NCBI GenBank assembly: GCA_021776515.1
Contig: JAJFFS010000016.1
Span: 62,001-126,000, forward strand
DNA: 64,000 nt
Direction of reading: 5' to 3'
Origin: Robiginitomaculum sp.
Lineage (GTDB): Bacteria > Pseudomonadota > Alphaproteobacteria > Caulobacterales > Maricaulaceae
Shown: positions 36,708 through 45,599 of the stretch, piece by piece
How the letters are laid out: each line of letters begins with the position of its first letter
Numbering within the stretch: the stretch's first letter is position 1
Made by a program: the position numbers and the translations under genes
The notes under the pieces: generated by a model
Seen by the model: the letters and a program-made list of their open reading frames with translations, nothing else
What the model was told of the DNA's origin: nothing
Databases searched by the model: none

Positions 36708-37400
36708 TTAGTTTACAGCGTCGGAGACGGTGCCTTTTTCATCAGAAGTGCGATCAGCGCTGGTTACCTCGCCGGCAATATATTTATCCATAATGGTTTG
36801 GCGACGGGCGGTGGACGCTGGATCAGTGGTTGTGGGACGTACCAGATCATAGGGGTTGGCAATCATGGCAGCAGTGCTGATAGCCAGTGCGCAACCAAAA
36901 TTATCAGATTCGTTATTACCAGGGTTCGTGACAAGATTACGCCAGTGTCCATCACACCCTTCAGCGTGGGCCACATAGCGGGTGAAGGAAAGCAGCAATG
37001 GTGAACTGTTTGTGCCGTCAGCCTGATAATTACCCTGCGCAATAACGGCCCAGTCTATACCGGATTCTTGTAGAACTTTTTGTGTCTGTTTAGCGGCACG
37101 ACGCCCGGCATTACTGGTATCAGAACCTTGCGGAATTGAAATGGCCAGTGGCCCATAGCCGTGATTAAGATAGGCCGCAGCGTAGCCCTGTAATGTCCGC
37201 TTTTGGGCTTCGGTTAGGCCAGCCATATTAGGAGCAAGGGCCAGCGCCAACTGCTCTGGCTTCTGTTTAACGCTTATTTTATGTTGATCTCCAGGTAAGC
37301 CCCAGATATTTTTTGGTTCGGTAGAACAGGCGCTTAACCCCAAAAGAGCCGCACCGCACACAAGTGGTTTCAGGAGCATCCTGACCGAGCTATGCTGCAT
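36708..37400 (-). CDS. cpaD: Tad pilus lipoprotein CpaD
   Basis: A 230-residue outer-membrane lipoprotein with lipobox LSAC (C25), followed by the CpaD pilus-biogenesis domain with LQGYAAAYLNHGYGPLAISIPQGSD and NFGCALAISTAAMIANPYDLVRP. It probably helps insert the secretin CpaC. An upstream in-frame Met lies in the end of cpaC; the start at 37400 gives a clean signal peptide and a purine-rich site. Confidence 0.9.
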   Translation of the reverse strand: MQHSSVRMLLKPLVCGAALLGLSACSTEPKNIWGLPGDQHKISVKQKPEQLALALAPNMAGLTEAQKRTLQGYAAAYLNHGYGPLAISIPQGSDTSNAGRRAAKQTQKVLQESGIDWAVIAQGNYQADGTNSSPLLLSFTRYVAHAEGCDGHWRNLVTNPGNNESDNFGCALAISTAAMIANPYDLVRPTTTDPASTARRQTIMDKYIAGEVTSADRTSDEKGTVSDAVN

Positions 37401-37413
37401 AAAATTTTCTTCT

Positions 37414-38988
37414 TTATTCCAGAACATAACCAACGGGTCCTCTCCAGTTTTTACCATCCGGTTTTGTGCCCGGAGCGCGGTAAACCTTGTTCAAACGGCC
37501 AAATAAAATTGTTCCAAGGTCTGAAGCACTGGATAATCCATCTGCCGGGGTTGCCAGAGCGTCCGGGTGTGTCGGATCAACCAGATAAGGCGTTACCATG
37601 ATAACCAGCTCAGTCTCGTCATTTTGATAATCACGAGAGCGAAAAAGGGCACCCAATATGGGCAAATCCTTGGCGCCAGGGACACCTTCGAGTGCTTGTT
37701 TGGTTTTTTCCTGAATAAGGCCAGCCACAACCATTGAGCCACCAGAGGGCAGTTCCACAGTCGTTTCAGCGCGTCGCACATTTAGCGCGGGCAGGGTCAA
37801 GCCTTCTACCGTACCGATGACGTTACCATTTCCATCTGTTACCGCCTGATTGCCCAACTGAATGGCACCCTGGGTGGTTAATTCTGATACTTCAGTGGAA
37901 ATTTTCAAGGAGATACGCCCCTTGCTAATCACCAGAGGGGTAAAGCCAAGTCCAACGCCGAACTTTTTGTATTCTATGGATATATTACCATCACGATCAC
38001 GCCCGACAGGAACGGGGAACTCGCCGCCTGCCAGAAAATTAGCCGATTCGCCGGTAATTGCAGTCAGATTTGGTTCGGCCAGTGTGCGAACAAGACCGAC
38101 CCGCTCCAATGCACTGATCCCTGCCCCTATAGAGGATTGTGGTACGCCATTGCGGAAATTCTGATAGCCGATGGAACCGGTAGTGCCGCCCAGCGAGCGC
38201 CCCGCCAGCGAAAAAGCATTATTGGTAGCAAACCCTGCTGTGGTGCCAAAGCTGCCAGGAATTATGGTTTCAAATATTGGATTGCCAAGCTGATCCAGTA
38301 CGGCCACGCCATTTTCCAGCAACGGTTTGGCAACGGGGGCTATAAAGTTACTAAAAGACAACGAACCTGAAAGATTGACCCCTAATTGTTTCACCAGACT
38401 ACGCTGCATTTCTACAACACGAACTTTCAGCAACACCTGCCCTTTGCCCTGAATAGAGAGCAGTGAGAGCACTTTTTCAGGGCTATCAACACTTTGCCGG
38501 GCAATTTTTAGCACGGAATCAGCGGTTCCTGCATCAGGTACTGTGCCCGACAGAATAAGGTTGTCGCCCATAGGTTCAATTTTGACCCGCGAGCGAGGCA
38601 GAAGTTTGGCTATTGTTTCTTCCAGGCCACGCACATCCTGCGCCACAGTAATTTCAAGATTAAGTATCTGGTTGCCTGCATTATCAAAGAAAAATGCATT
38701 GGCTTGTCCTTGAGACATGCCCAAAATATAGACCCGGCGAGGCGTACGGATTACGGCATCAACAATTTCAGGGTTTGAGACCAGGACATCACGAGCATCA
38801 ACAGGCAGCTCAATAACGGCAGCCTTGTTTAACGGCAGGGCCAGGGATTGTGATACGGGGCCATTGCCCCCTCTATCGATCTTGATGTGCCGAAGGGCAG
38901 CTTCTCCCGCGGTTGCTACAGAAACATGCAGAATACCGATGCTGAGAAGACATGAGGCAAACAGGCGAAGGTGAGGCAACATTTTCAT
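37414..38988 (-). CDS. cpaC: Tad pilus secretin CpaC/RcpA
   Basis: A 524-residue outer-membrane channel. The signal peptide is followed by the pilus N-domain (about 45-115, VIELPVDARDVLVSNPEIVDAVI), a BON-like domain (PMGDNLILSGTVPDA) and the secretin core (LAEPNLTAITGESANFLAGGEFPVP, VPGAKDLPILGALFRS). The C-terminal end is Pro/Gly-rich. Overlap with the cpaD frame is avoided by the start chosen there. Confidence 0.95.
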   Translation of the reverse strand: MKMLPHLRLFASCLLSIGILHVSVATAGEAALRHIKIDRGGNGPVSQSLALPLNKAAVIELPVDARDVLVSNPEIVDAVIRTPRRVYILGMSQGQANAFFFDNAGNQILNLEITVAQDVRGLEETIAKLLPRSRVKIEPMGDNLILSGTVPDAGTADSVLKIARQSVDSPEKVLSLLSIQGKGQVLLKVRVVEMQRSLVKQLGVNLSGSLSFSNFIAPVAKPLLENGVAVLDQLGNPIFETIIPGSFGTTAGFATNNAFSLAGRSLGGTTGSIGYQNFRNGVPQSSIGAGISALERVGLVRTLAEPNLTAITGESANFLAGGEFPVPVGRDRDGNISIEYKKFGVGLGFTPLVISKGRISLKISTEVSELTTQGAIQLGNQAVTDGNGNVIGTVEGLTLPALNVRRAETTVELPSGGSMVVAGLIQEKTKQALEGVPGAKDLPILGALFRSRDYQNDETELVIMVTPYLVDPTHPDALATPADGLSSASDLGTILFGRLNKVYRAPGTKPDGKNWRGPVGYVLE

Positions 38989-38993
38989 GTTTA

Positions 38994-39812
38994 TCAGTCC
39001 TTTAATGCCAGTTTTGTTGGTTGACCATATCGATAGACAACCACCGCTTTTTCTTTTGTGGTATGTGTTGCGTGGCTTTTCGCTCCGGCATAGGCGGCTG
39101 GAATTGCATCAGCAACACTACGCAAGGCCAGGGATAAATCACCACTGGCGTCCGCTAGAGCCAGAAGTTCAGAATCTGGCCGATTTAACTCTAATGTAGC
39201 AGTTGAGCCAATAACCACGTCTTCATCTTCACCCTGCTTGAAACTTTGATCGATGGCCAACACCCGGACATTTTCCAGGATTGTTCTGGTTGTGAAGTCA
39301 TTGCCGGTTTCACTATTGCCATTGCCTTGCCCTTCTTCGGTATGAAGAACATCAACCCGGTCATTGGGGAGGATAAACCCACCTGCACCGGTCTCAACAG
39401 AAATTTCTACCGAAACCGCGCGCATCCCTGGTGACAGCACAGCAGCCATAAACCCGGCTTCACCAGGGTTAACAAGCTTGCGCCCGGAAATTGGCTCACC
39501 GGCAACAATGTTTATCCGTGCGATAGCGCCGGCGTAATTTTCCAGTGCACTGGCATCTGTTTTTTGTGTGATGAAGGCTCTGTTCAGTGCTTCGGTTGGC
39601 CATTCTTGCCAGGAAAGGTCTTCAGGGGTGACCCGTTGTCCAATAGCAATATCGCCACGCGCTACCAGCACATGTTCATTGTGAACAACTGGTTTGATAA
39701 CTTCTGTAATGCTTGGTGGTGCAGGCTGTTTTATCAGACTGCGTCCCATAAGTGCTGCGCCTATGGCTGCAATACCCGCTATGACAAGAACGATAACCCT
39801 GCCGAAATTCAT
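38994..39812 (-). CDS. cpaB: Tad pilus assembly protein CpaB/RcpC
   Basis: A 272-residue periplasmic protein with an N-terminal membrane anchor, a SAF domain (VLVARGDIAIGQRVTPEDLSWQEWP, then INIVAGEPISGRKLVNPGEAGFMAAVLSPGMRAVSV) and the RcpC domain FILPNDRVDVLHT. It contacts the secretin. An AGGAG site precedes the start. Five bases separate it from cpaC. Confidence 0.92.
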   Translation of the reverse strand: MNFGRVIVLVIAGIAAIGAALMGRSLIKQPAPPSITEVIKPVVHNEHVLVARGDIAIGQRVTPEDLSWQEWPTEALNRAFITQKTDASALENYAGAIARINIVAGEPISGRKLVNPGEAGFMAAVLSPGMRAVSVEISVETGAGGFILPNDRVDVLHTEEGQGNGNSETGNDFTTRTILENVRVLAIDQSFKQGEDEDVVIGSTATLELNRPDSELLALADASGDLSLALRSVADAIPAAYAGAKSHATHTTKEKAVVVYRYGQPTKLALKD

Positions 39813-39887
39813 TTCATCACTCCTGAGTGCAAATCACACGTTTTACAGAAATGATCAGAAAGTCCTCAAAGCATGGTTAACAAAACC

Positions 39888-40394
39888 TCATCCGACGGCC
39901 ATGGCGGTAAGAAAAAGTGAAGTTTTCGGGAAAACAAGCAGAGCGCCAGCGCAAATGGCTATGCCATAGGGTACATCACCGCCTTTTTTTAAAAGTCTTG
40001 CCGACCATTGCCAACTGACAAGATAGGAAAATAGTAGATATTTACGCGCCAGCAGAAGAAAAACTGTCAACACACCACCTGCCAGTGCTGCATAAGCTGC
40101 AAATGTCAGTAAATCCGGCCAGCCCATCCAAAGGGCGGCGGCGGTAAACAATTTGGCATCTCCCCCACCAATCCAGCCAAAGGCAAACATGGTCACGGTC
40201 AGGGCCAAAGCACCCAATCCGACAAGAAAATGCATACCAATAACCTGCCAGCCCAGTCCGCCAAGGGGTGCGGTAACAATAAAAAGTATGATTAAAGCTC
40301 CGGATACCCAGTTTGGAATGGTCATGGTCGCGGCATCAAAAAATGCGGCAATGAGCATCAATAAGGCAAAACCCATAAACAAGAGAGATAACAT
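39888..40394 (-). CDS. cpaA: Prepilin peptidase CpaA/TadV
   Basis: A 168-residue integral membrane aspartic protease that cleaves the Flp leader. The first catalytic Asp sits in AAFFDAATMTIPNW and the second in the GGGDAKLFTA motif. Short form without the methylase domain, as usual for tad loci. A GGAG site precedes the ATG. Confidence 0.92.
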   Translation of the reverse strand: MLSLLFMGFALLMLIAAFFDAATMTIPNWVSGALIILFIVTAPLGGLGWQVIGMHFLVGLGALALTVTMFAFGWIGGGDAKLFTAAALWMGWPDLLTFAAYAALAGGVLTVFLLLARKYLLFSYLVSWQWSARLLKKGGDVPYGIAICAGALLVFPKTSLFLTAMAVG

Positions 40395-40473
40395 GGGGTG
40401 CTCCTTTGATCTATAAAAAGGCTGTATGCGTAGCTTTGCGTTAACGCAGAGTTTCCGGGTTTTGGTTTTGGCA

Positions 40474-40506
40474 TGAAAAAAGCCGCCCTGTTGCCAGGGC
40501 GGCTTA
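40474..40506 (-). terminator. Intrinsic terminator between flp and cpaA
   Basis: On the minus strand an 11-bp perfect stem (AAGCCGCCCTG with CAGGGCGGCTT, 4-base loop) is followed by a T run. It sits 25 bases after the pilin stop and about 80 before cpaA. It would end most pilin transcripts while leaking some into the machinery genes. Confidence 0.85.
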
Positions 40507-40529
40507 TCTCAAATGTTAAGCCGGTTGGC

Positions 40530-40694
40530 TTAACCCATAGCGGTGGCGACTTCAGTAAACTTGGCTGAGGCATTTGTACCCAGCGAAGTTACGGCACCAA
40601 TGATAACCACGGCAATCAGAGCGGCAATAAGGCCGTACTCAATAGCTGTGGCACCAGATTCATCTTTAAAAAAACGTGCTGCAAACTTGTTCAT
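40530..40694 (-). CDS. flp: Flp type IVb pilin
   Basis: This 54-residue protein was found by direct translation. Leader MNKFAARFFKDESG, then ATAIEYGLIAALIAVVIIGAV and a short C-terminal part. CpaA should cleave after Gly14; the mature Glu5 and Tyr6 are present. The start follows a GGGAG site. Distinct promoter and terminator give it its own transcript ahead of the machinery operon. Confidence 0.94.
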   Translation of the reverse strand: MNKFAARFFKDESGATAIEYGLIAALIAVVIIGAVTSLGTNASAKFTEVATAMG

Positions 40695-40787
40695 AATCAT
40701 TCTCCCGTTGTGTTGCTAGCGACAAAGCTCGCTAGAGCTCTTCCGGCTCTTTTTTGCGAACCTTGAGATGACCATAACGCTGACGAA

Positions 40788-40802
40788 TTAAAGGCGGGTT
40801 AG
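40788..40802 (-). promoter_or_regulatory. CtrA-like box upstream of flp
   Basis: TTAA-N7-TTAG, one mismatch to the CtrA full site TTAA-N7-TTAA, lies about 95 bases upstream of the pilin start. A TATAAT element on the minus strand (40826-40831) lies further upstream. CtrA control of flp is known in Caulobacter; here it is inference, and the box spacing to a -10 is not ideal. Confidence 0.3.
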
Positions 40803-40971
40803 CCAGGTTGGTTATTTTTTGATGAATTATACTGGTTGCATTTTACTTTTTTTGCCGGGCTAACCCTGTATTCAAACTCTTTTGTAATGCCACACTCTGG
40901 AATAGCCGAACCAGTCGGGTAATGACGGCAATGGGGCAAGCCAAAGAGCGACGAGGGCCGGATAAGGTCAT

Positions 40972-41100
40972 CCATCCTTCGACAAGCTCAGGATGAGTAA
41001 TGTTGTTACCAACCTCACCCTGAGCTTGTTTGTTATTACCGACCTCACCCTGAGCTTGTTTGTCATTACTGACCTCATCCTGAGCTTGTCGAAGGATAGG
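40972..41100. repeat. Palindromic repeat block with three 30-bp tandem units
   Basis: An exact 22-bp inverted pair (40976-40997 and 41074-41095) encloses tandem 30-base units at 41011-41040, 41041-41070 and 41071-41100 that share CTCA(C/T)CCTGAGCTTGT. This is the familiar CCTTCGACAAGCTCAGG interspersed palindrome family. The block is non-coding; its apparent LSLSKD reading frames are artefacts. A further copy lies at 41717-41742. Confidence 0.85.
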
Positions 41101-41215
41101 AGAATGCCATCAAAGGAGGGATACCCCCATCGTCGCCAGAGCATTCCCTTTAGGAAGTGTTCACCACTTGGCGGCATGGTGGAAACATAAAGATGTCATC
41201 CACAAAGGTGCTTCC

Positions 41216-41683
41216 ATGCTTCGCCCAATATTTTTTGCTTTTTTGCTTGTCCTTCTGTCTGGCATGCCAGCGTTGGTGCAAGCAGAAAATAGCCCTGAAG
41301 GTTTTACTGTAGAAGTAGATAAAGCGCGTATCATGCGTCTGCCGCGTGCCGCTTCGGCAATCATTATAGGTAATCCGGCAATTGCTGATGCAGCCGTACA
41401 TGATGGCCGGTTGCTGCTCATTACCGGCAAAACCTATGGCGGAACAAACCTTATTGCTCTTGATGGGCGTGGCAATGTCATAGCCGAGCATAATGTAAAC
41501 GTGGTTGCACCGAAGACGGCGGCCATCACTTATCATCGTGGTGGTTCTCAACGCACGTATAGCTGTGCGCAAAACTGTGAACTGGCGCCCATCGTTGGTG
41601 ACGATCCCGACGTTTTTGATGCCTTGATGGGGCAGCAACAAGACAAGTCAGATCAGGGCAGTTCCGTATCAGACTCTGACTAG
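41216..41683 (+). CDS. Orphan CpaC N-terminal-domain protein
   Basis: This is a 155-residue secreted protein: a signal peptide (to about residue 23), then one pilus/secretin N-domain (RLPRAASAIIIGNPAIADAAV, LLITGKTYGGTNLIALDGRGNVIAEH). This is clearly alignable with residues 45-115 of the cpaC product (IELP-A..VLVSNPEIVDAVI..LGMSQG.AN). It has no secretin core. Two cysteines, C117 and C121, may form a small loop. It lies on the opposite strand to the tad operon and is bracketed by repeat copies. Probably a periplasmic partner of the pilus. Confidence 0.85.
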   Translation: MLRPIFFAFLLVLLSGMPALVQAENSPEGFTVEVDKARIMRLPRAASAIIIGNPAIADAAVHDGRLLLITGKTYGGTNLIALDGRGNVIAEHNVNVVAPKTAAITYHRGGSQRTYSCAQNCELAPIVGDDPDVFDALMGQQQDKSDQGSSVSDSD

Positions 41684-41716
41684 GACGTCTTGTGTTTAGC
41701 AGGAAGCGTTCTGCCC

Positions 41717-41742
41717 CTCATTCTGAGCTTGTCGAAGGATGG
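41717..41742. repeat. Third copy of the GAGCTTGTCGAAGG palindrome arm
   Basis: CTCATTCTGAGCTTGTCGAAGGATGG repeats the right arm of the 40972-41100 block in the same orientation, with one mismatch, downstream of the orphan CpaC-like gene. Confidence 0.8.
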
Positions 41743-41885
41743 TGGAACACCCTCATATTTTGACAGGCTTAACATGAGGGCTGGATGGCGCAAGATAAAC
41801 CCGGCAATGACAATCTGCGTCATACCACGATTCAAATTCTAATTGCGCACAACCCCTGGAGCGCAAACTCTATCCCGTTTTGCCG

Positions 41886-42416
41886 TTAAACGGCTTTACG
41901 CCTAGCATTGGCAAGAGCGTCCAGTGCGGCTTTGGCGCCTTCCGGCCCCCGGCGGCGGCGGCGCGATTGTGGCTGATATGCCTGACTGGCATGAGAGTCG
42001 CAATAAGGTGAAGCCGCAGAAGACTTGCGCCCGCAAAACCGAAACTCTGGTGTTGCCGGATCGCCGATAGGCCATTTGCAAATATGATTGGTCAGCGTCA
42101 ACACGGTTGCAAATTCGCCATTAGGCAAGGGTGCCGGCTCAAGAGGCGGCGGCGCAATGGGGGCCTCACGACGTACGGCTGGTGTATTATTTATTCGTGG
42201 CGTACTGGTCGTTGCGCGTGGTTTTGGCGCAGGCTTGGCCCGTGGACGCGGTGGCCGGGATGGTGTTGCCCGTCCGGAAAGCTTCAGCCGATGGACTTTG
42301 CCAATAATGGCGTTGCGGGTAACACCTTCACCCATTTCCTTGGCAATCTGGCTAGCGCTCAAGCCCTCTGTCCAGAGCTTTTTCAAAGTTTCAACCCGAT
42401 CTTCAGTCCACGCCAT
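41886..42416 (-). CDS. gcrA: GcrA cell cycle regulator
   Basis: A 176-residue alphaproteobacterial regulator that, with CcrM methylation at GANTC sites, activates cell-cycle genes through sigma-70. N-terminal helix-turn-helix MAWTEDRVETLKKLWTEGLSASQIA, then KVHRL, a Pro/Ala/Arg-rich linker (50-100) and the C-terminal sigma-interaction domain. It has an AGGAGG site before the start. Length is normal. Confidence 0.93.
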   Translation of the reverse strand: MAWTEDRVETLKKLWTEGLSASQIAKEMGEGVTRNAIIGKVHRLKLSGRATPSRPPRPRAKPAPKPRATTSTPRINNTPAVRREAPIAPPPLEPAPLPNGEFATVLTLTNHICKWPIGDPATPEFRFCGRKSSAASPYCDSHASQAYQPQSRRRRRGPEGAKAALDALANARRKAV

Positions 42417-42504
42417 CCCAGCCTCCTTTGCCGTGCTTATACAATATGTAGTGCTTTAAGGGCCGTTTGACCCCTTCAATGTCTACATATCGTATATGAT
42501 GGCC

Positions 42505-42531
42505 GCTCACATACAAGATACAGGTGTGAGC
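42505..42531. promoter_or_regulatory. Inverted repeat upstream of gcrA
   Basis: GCTCACA and TGTGAGC form a perfect 7-bp inverted repeat with a 13-base spacer, about 90 bases upstream of the gcrA start. It could be an operator or a hairpin. No known regulator site is matched with confidence. Confidence 0.35.
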
Positions 42532-42650
42532 TATTCACAGTTTTCTATGTATTGTGAGTAACTTTTTCAAACGGACATATATCAGTCCATGTTCAAAAAA
42601 CTCCACACAGGCTGATTGTCGCGCCTTGCGGTTCGGCTTACAAGGCAGAT

Positions 42651-43457
42651 ATGCAGACAACACAAAATACTTTCACAGTTCGGCGCATTGGCGCCATTAA
42701 CGGCCTCGGTCTTTGGACACTTTATGTCAAAGAGGTGCGCCGCTTTGCCAAAGTAGGATTTCAAACGGTTCTGGCCCCGGTGATTTCCACGCTTTTATTC
42801 TTGCTGGTGTTCACGCTGGCTTTTGGCGATATACGCCCTGCCGTGGGTGGTGTGCCTTTTACCCAGTTCCTTGCACCGGGCCTTATTATGATGGGGATAT
42901 TGAACAACGCTTTTGCTAATTCCTCTTCATCGCTGATTGTTTCCAAGGTGCAGGGCAATGCGGTTGATTTTCTGATGCCGCCACTTTCAGCGGCGGAGCT
43001 TTCCATCGCTTTTATTACCGGTGCAGCTACACGGGGTGTTTTTGTTGGTACGGTTAGCGCGCTGTGTATCTTGCCGTTTATGAGCTTGTCTCTTGCCCAT
43101 CCGCTGGTTGCGTTCTGGTTTGCCCTCAATGCTGCATTAATGATGGGCATGGTGGGATTGTTGGCGGGTATTTATGCGCAACGCTTTGACCATTTATCAG
43201 CGGTGCAGAATTTTGTGCTGCTACCTCTGACGTTTTTGTCTGGTACGTTTTATTCAGTAAAAATTTTACCGGAGATTTTTCAAAAATTAAGCGCCATCAA
43301 TCCTTTTTTCTATCTTATCGATGGTTTTCGCTATGGTTTTACCGGAATATCTGACGCCTCCATTATCAATGGTGTTGCTTTTACGGGCATTATCAATGTC
43401 GGGCTTGCCATAGCATGTTACCTGGTGTTGAGATCCGGTTGGCGTTTGAAGACCTGA
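42651..43457 (+). CDS. ABC-2 type transporter permease
   Basis: A 268-residue membrane protein with six helices of the ABC-2 permease family: VRRFAKVGFQTVLAPVISTLLFLLVF, FLAPGLIMMGILNNAF, LPLTFLSGTFYSV and INPFFYLIDGFRYGF. No ATPase gene is adjacent, so its partner lies elsewhere. Relatives export polysaccharide, drug or lipid. Upstream of argD but probably independent. Confidence 0.87.
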   Translation: MQTTQNTFTVRRIGAINGLGLWTLYVKEVRRFAKVGFQTVLAPVISTLLFLLVFTLAFGDIRPAVGGVPFTQFLAPGLIMMGILNNAFANSSSSLIVSKVQGNAVDFLMPPLSAAELSIAFITGAATRGVFVGTVSALCILPFMSLSLAHPLVAFWFALNAALMMGMVGLLAGIYAQRFDHLSAVQNFVLLPLTFLSGTFYSVKILPEIFQKLSAINPFFYLIDGFRYGFTGISDASIINGVAFTGIINVGLAIACYLVLRSGWRLKT

Positions 43458-43488
43458 TATAAAAGTTGCTCATTTATTGGAGACTGCC

Positions 43489-44673
43489 ATGACATCCCAT
43501 CTCATCCCTACTTATGCTCCTCCTGATCTTGTGTTTGAACGTGGGTCAGGCGTTTGGCTTTATGATGCCAAAGGTGATGCCTGGCTGGATTTTATTGCCG
43601 GCATTGCGGTGGATGCCCTGGGCCATTGCCATCCGGCTCTGGTCAAGGCGCTACAGGAACAATCAGAAAAGATTTGGCATTTATCCAATATGTTTGATGT
43701 GCCTGCCCGCGAAGACCTGGCCCGGCGTTATTGTGAAAACAGCTTTGCTGATCTGGTGTTTTTTACCAATTCAGGCACCGAAGCCATTGAAGGTGCCTTG
43801 AAAGCCGCGCGCAAATATCATGCTGATAACGGGCATAATGAGCGCATTGAAATTGTTACCTTTCAGGGTGCTTTTCACGGGCGTTCCTATGGGGCCATCA
43901 ATGCAGGCGGCAATCCAGCTTATATGAAGGGGTTTGGCCCACAGATGGCAGGGTTTACACAAATTGCCTTTGCTGATGAAGAGGCTGCAAAAGCGGCCAT
44001 TACCAAAAATACCGCTGCGGTTCTAATCGAACCTGTGCAGGGAGAAGGCGGCCTTCGCGCGGCACCGGATAATTATCTGCGATTGTTGCGTGATTTGTGT
44101 GACGAGACCGGCACCCTTCTTATTTATGATGAAATTCAATGCGGGGCGGGGCGCACCGGCAAAATGTTTGCTCATGAATGGTCCGGTGCCAAACCTGACA
44201 TTATGGCGCTGGCCAAAGGTGTTGGCGGCGGGTTCCCGTTGGGGGCATGGCTGACTACAAATGCGGTTGGTGAACACATGGTGGTTGGCACTCATGGTTC
44301 CACCTATGGCGGCAACCCATTGGCGATGGCGGTGGGGATAACGCTCTGGGACGAGATCACGAAGCCCGGCTTTTTGGATCATGTAACGCAAATGGGCCAG
44401 TTTTTGAAACAGCAAATGGCGGGCCTCGCCGACACGCATCCGGACATGATCGAAGATGTGCGGGGCAAAGGTTTGCTGACCGGTTTCAAACTAAAAGAGC
44501 CCTATGTTAACCGTGCTGTGATGGGCTTGGCACGCGATCGTGGCCTGCTAAGTGGTGCGGCTGGAGACAATGTATTGCGCATGGCACCACCTTTAATCAT
44601 CACCGAGGATCATGCTCGTCAGGCCATTGACGTGCTGGATGGCTCTTTGCACGCTGCGCGTGACGCCGGATAA
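43489..44673 (+). CDS. argD: Acetylornithine aminotransferase
   Basis: A 394-residue PLP enzyme of arginine synthesis. The start at 43489 follows a GGAGAC site. Motifs: [51 protein letters not shown] and the PLP Lys in [14 protein letters not shown]. Followed five bases later by argF and then hslO, an operon order common in alphaproteobacteria. Confidence 0.93.
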   Translation: MTSHLIPTYAPPDLVFERGSGVWLYDAKGDAWLDFIAGIAVDALGHCHPALVKALQEQSEKIWHLSNMFDVPAREDLARRYCENSFADLVFFTNSGTEAIEGALKAARKYHADNGHNERIEIVTFQGAFHGRSYGAINAGGNPAYMKGFGPQMAGFTQIAFADEEAAKAAITKNTAAVLIEPVQGEGGLRAAPDNYLRLLRDLCDETGTLLIYDEIQCGAGRTGKMFAHEWSGAKPDIMALAKGVGGGFPLGAWLTTNAVGEHMVVGTHGSTYGGNPLAMAVGITLWDEITKPGFLDHVTQMGQFLKQQMAGLADTHPDMIEDVRGKGLLTGFKLKEPYVNRAVMGLARDRGLLSGAAGDNVLRMAPPLIITEDHARQAIDVLDGSLHAARDAG

Positions 44674-44678
44674 CAATC

Positions 44679-45599
44679 ATGCGCCATTTTCTTGATATTG
44701 CGGATATTTCTGCGTCTGACCTGAAAGCCATACTGGCCGATGCAAGGGCAATGAAGATGGCGCGTTCTGGTTTGCCCAAGGGGGCTTCTGATCCACAAGA
44801 GGCTTTGCCGGGCCGTGCGCTGGCAATGATTTTTGAAAAAAGTTCGACCCGCACGCGGGTATCGTTTGATATGGCCATTCGCCAGCTTGGTGGCTCATCC
44901 CTGGTGCTGAACGCGGCAGACATGCAATTGGGGCGCGGCGAGAGCATCCCCGATACGGCGCGGGTGCTATCTCGCTTTGTCGATGCGGTGATGATCCGTG
45001 CCAATGCTCATGATGATGTAACAGAATTTGCGCACCACGCTGATGTGCCGGTTATTAACGGCCTGACAGACCGCAGCCACCCCTGCCAAATTGTTGCTGA
45101 CCTGATGACTTTGCAGGAGCATTTTGGTGCTTTGGAAGGGCTGACGCTGGCCTGGGTTGGTGATGGCAATAATGTCGCCACCAGCTTTATTCATGCGGCA
45201 CCAAAACTGGGTTTTTCCTTAAACCTTGGCTGTCCGGATGGTTACACACCGCATGAAGATGATCTTGCCTATGCAACCAATTCTGGCGGCAAGGTAGAGC
45301 TTACCCGCGACCCAAAAGCGGCGGTTAAAGATGCCGATGTGGTGATCGCTGATACATTTATCTCTATGGGCGACAAAGACGCCGATGCCCGCTTAAAAGA
45401 TCTGGCCCCGTATTCTGTTTCTGAAAATTTGATGGCCCAAGCCAAATCTGGCGCTGTATTTTTACACTGTCTGCCAGCGCACCGGGGTGAAGAGGTTGCC
45501 GCTGCCGTGATTGATGGGCCGCAATCACTGGTGTTTGATGAAGCCGAGAATCGATTGCACGCTCAAAAAGCCATTTTAAAATGGTGCCTTGTTCAATGA
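44679..45599 (+). CDS. argF: Ornithine carbamoyltransferase
   Basis: A 306-residue enzyme forming citrulline. Carbamoyl-phosphate site [13 protein letters not shown] in [14 protein letters not shown], and the ornithine site with [11 protein letters not shown]. Its stop overlaps the hslO start (ATGA). Confidence 0.95.
   Translation: MRHFLDIADISASDLKAILADARAMKMARSGLPKGASDPQEALPGRALAMIFEKSSTRTRVSFDMAIRQLGGSSLVLNAADMQLGRGESIPDTARVLSRFVDAVMIRANAHDDVTEFAHHADVPVINGLTDRSHPCQIVADLMTLQEHFGALEGLTLAWVGDGNNVATSFIHAAPKLGFSLNLGCPDGYTPHEDDLAYATNSGGKVELTRDPKAAVKDADVVIADTFISMGDKDADARLKDLAPYSVSENLMAQAKSGAVFLHCLPAHRGEEVAAAVIDGPQSLVFDEAENRLHAQKAILKWCLVQ

Noticed and set aside
41011-41100. Three 30-bp units as a possible CRISPR array
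   Set aside because: Units are contiguous with no spacers, derive from the flanking palindrome, and there are no cas genes.
40993-41190. ORF with repeated LTLSLFVIT / LSLSKD product
   Set aside because: It is translated from the palindromic repeat block. Such LSLSKD frames are a well-known artefact and also appear on the other strand.
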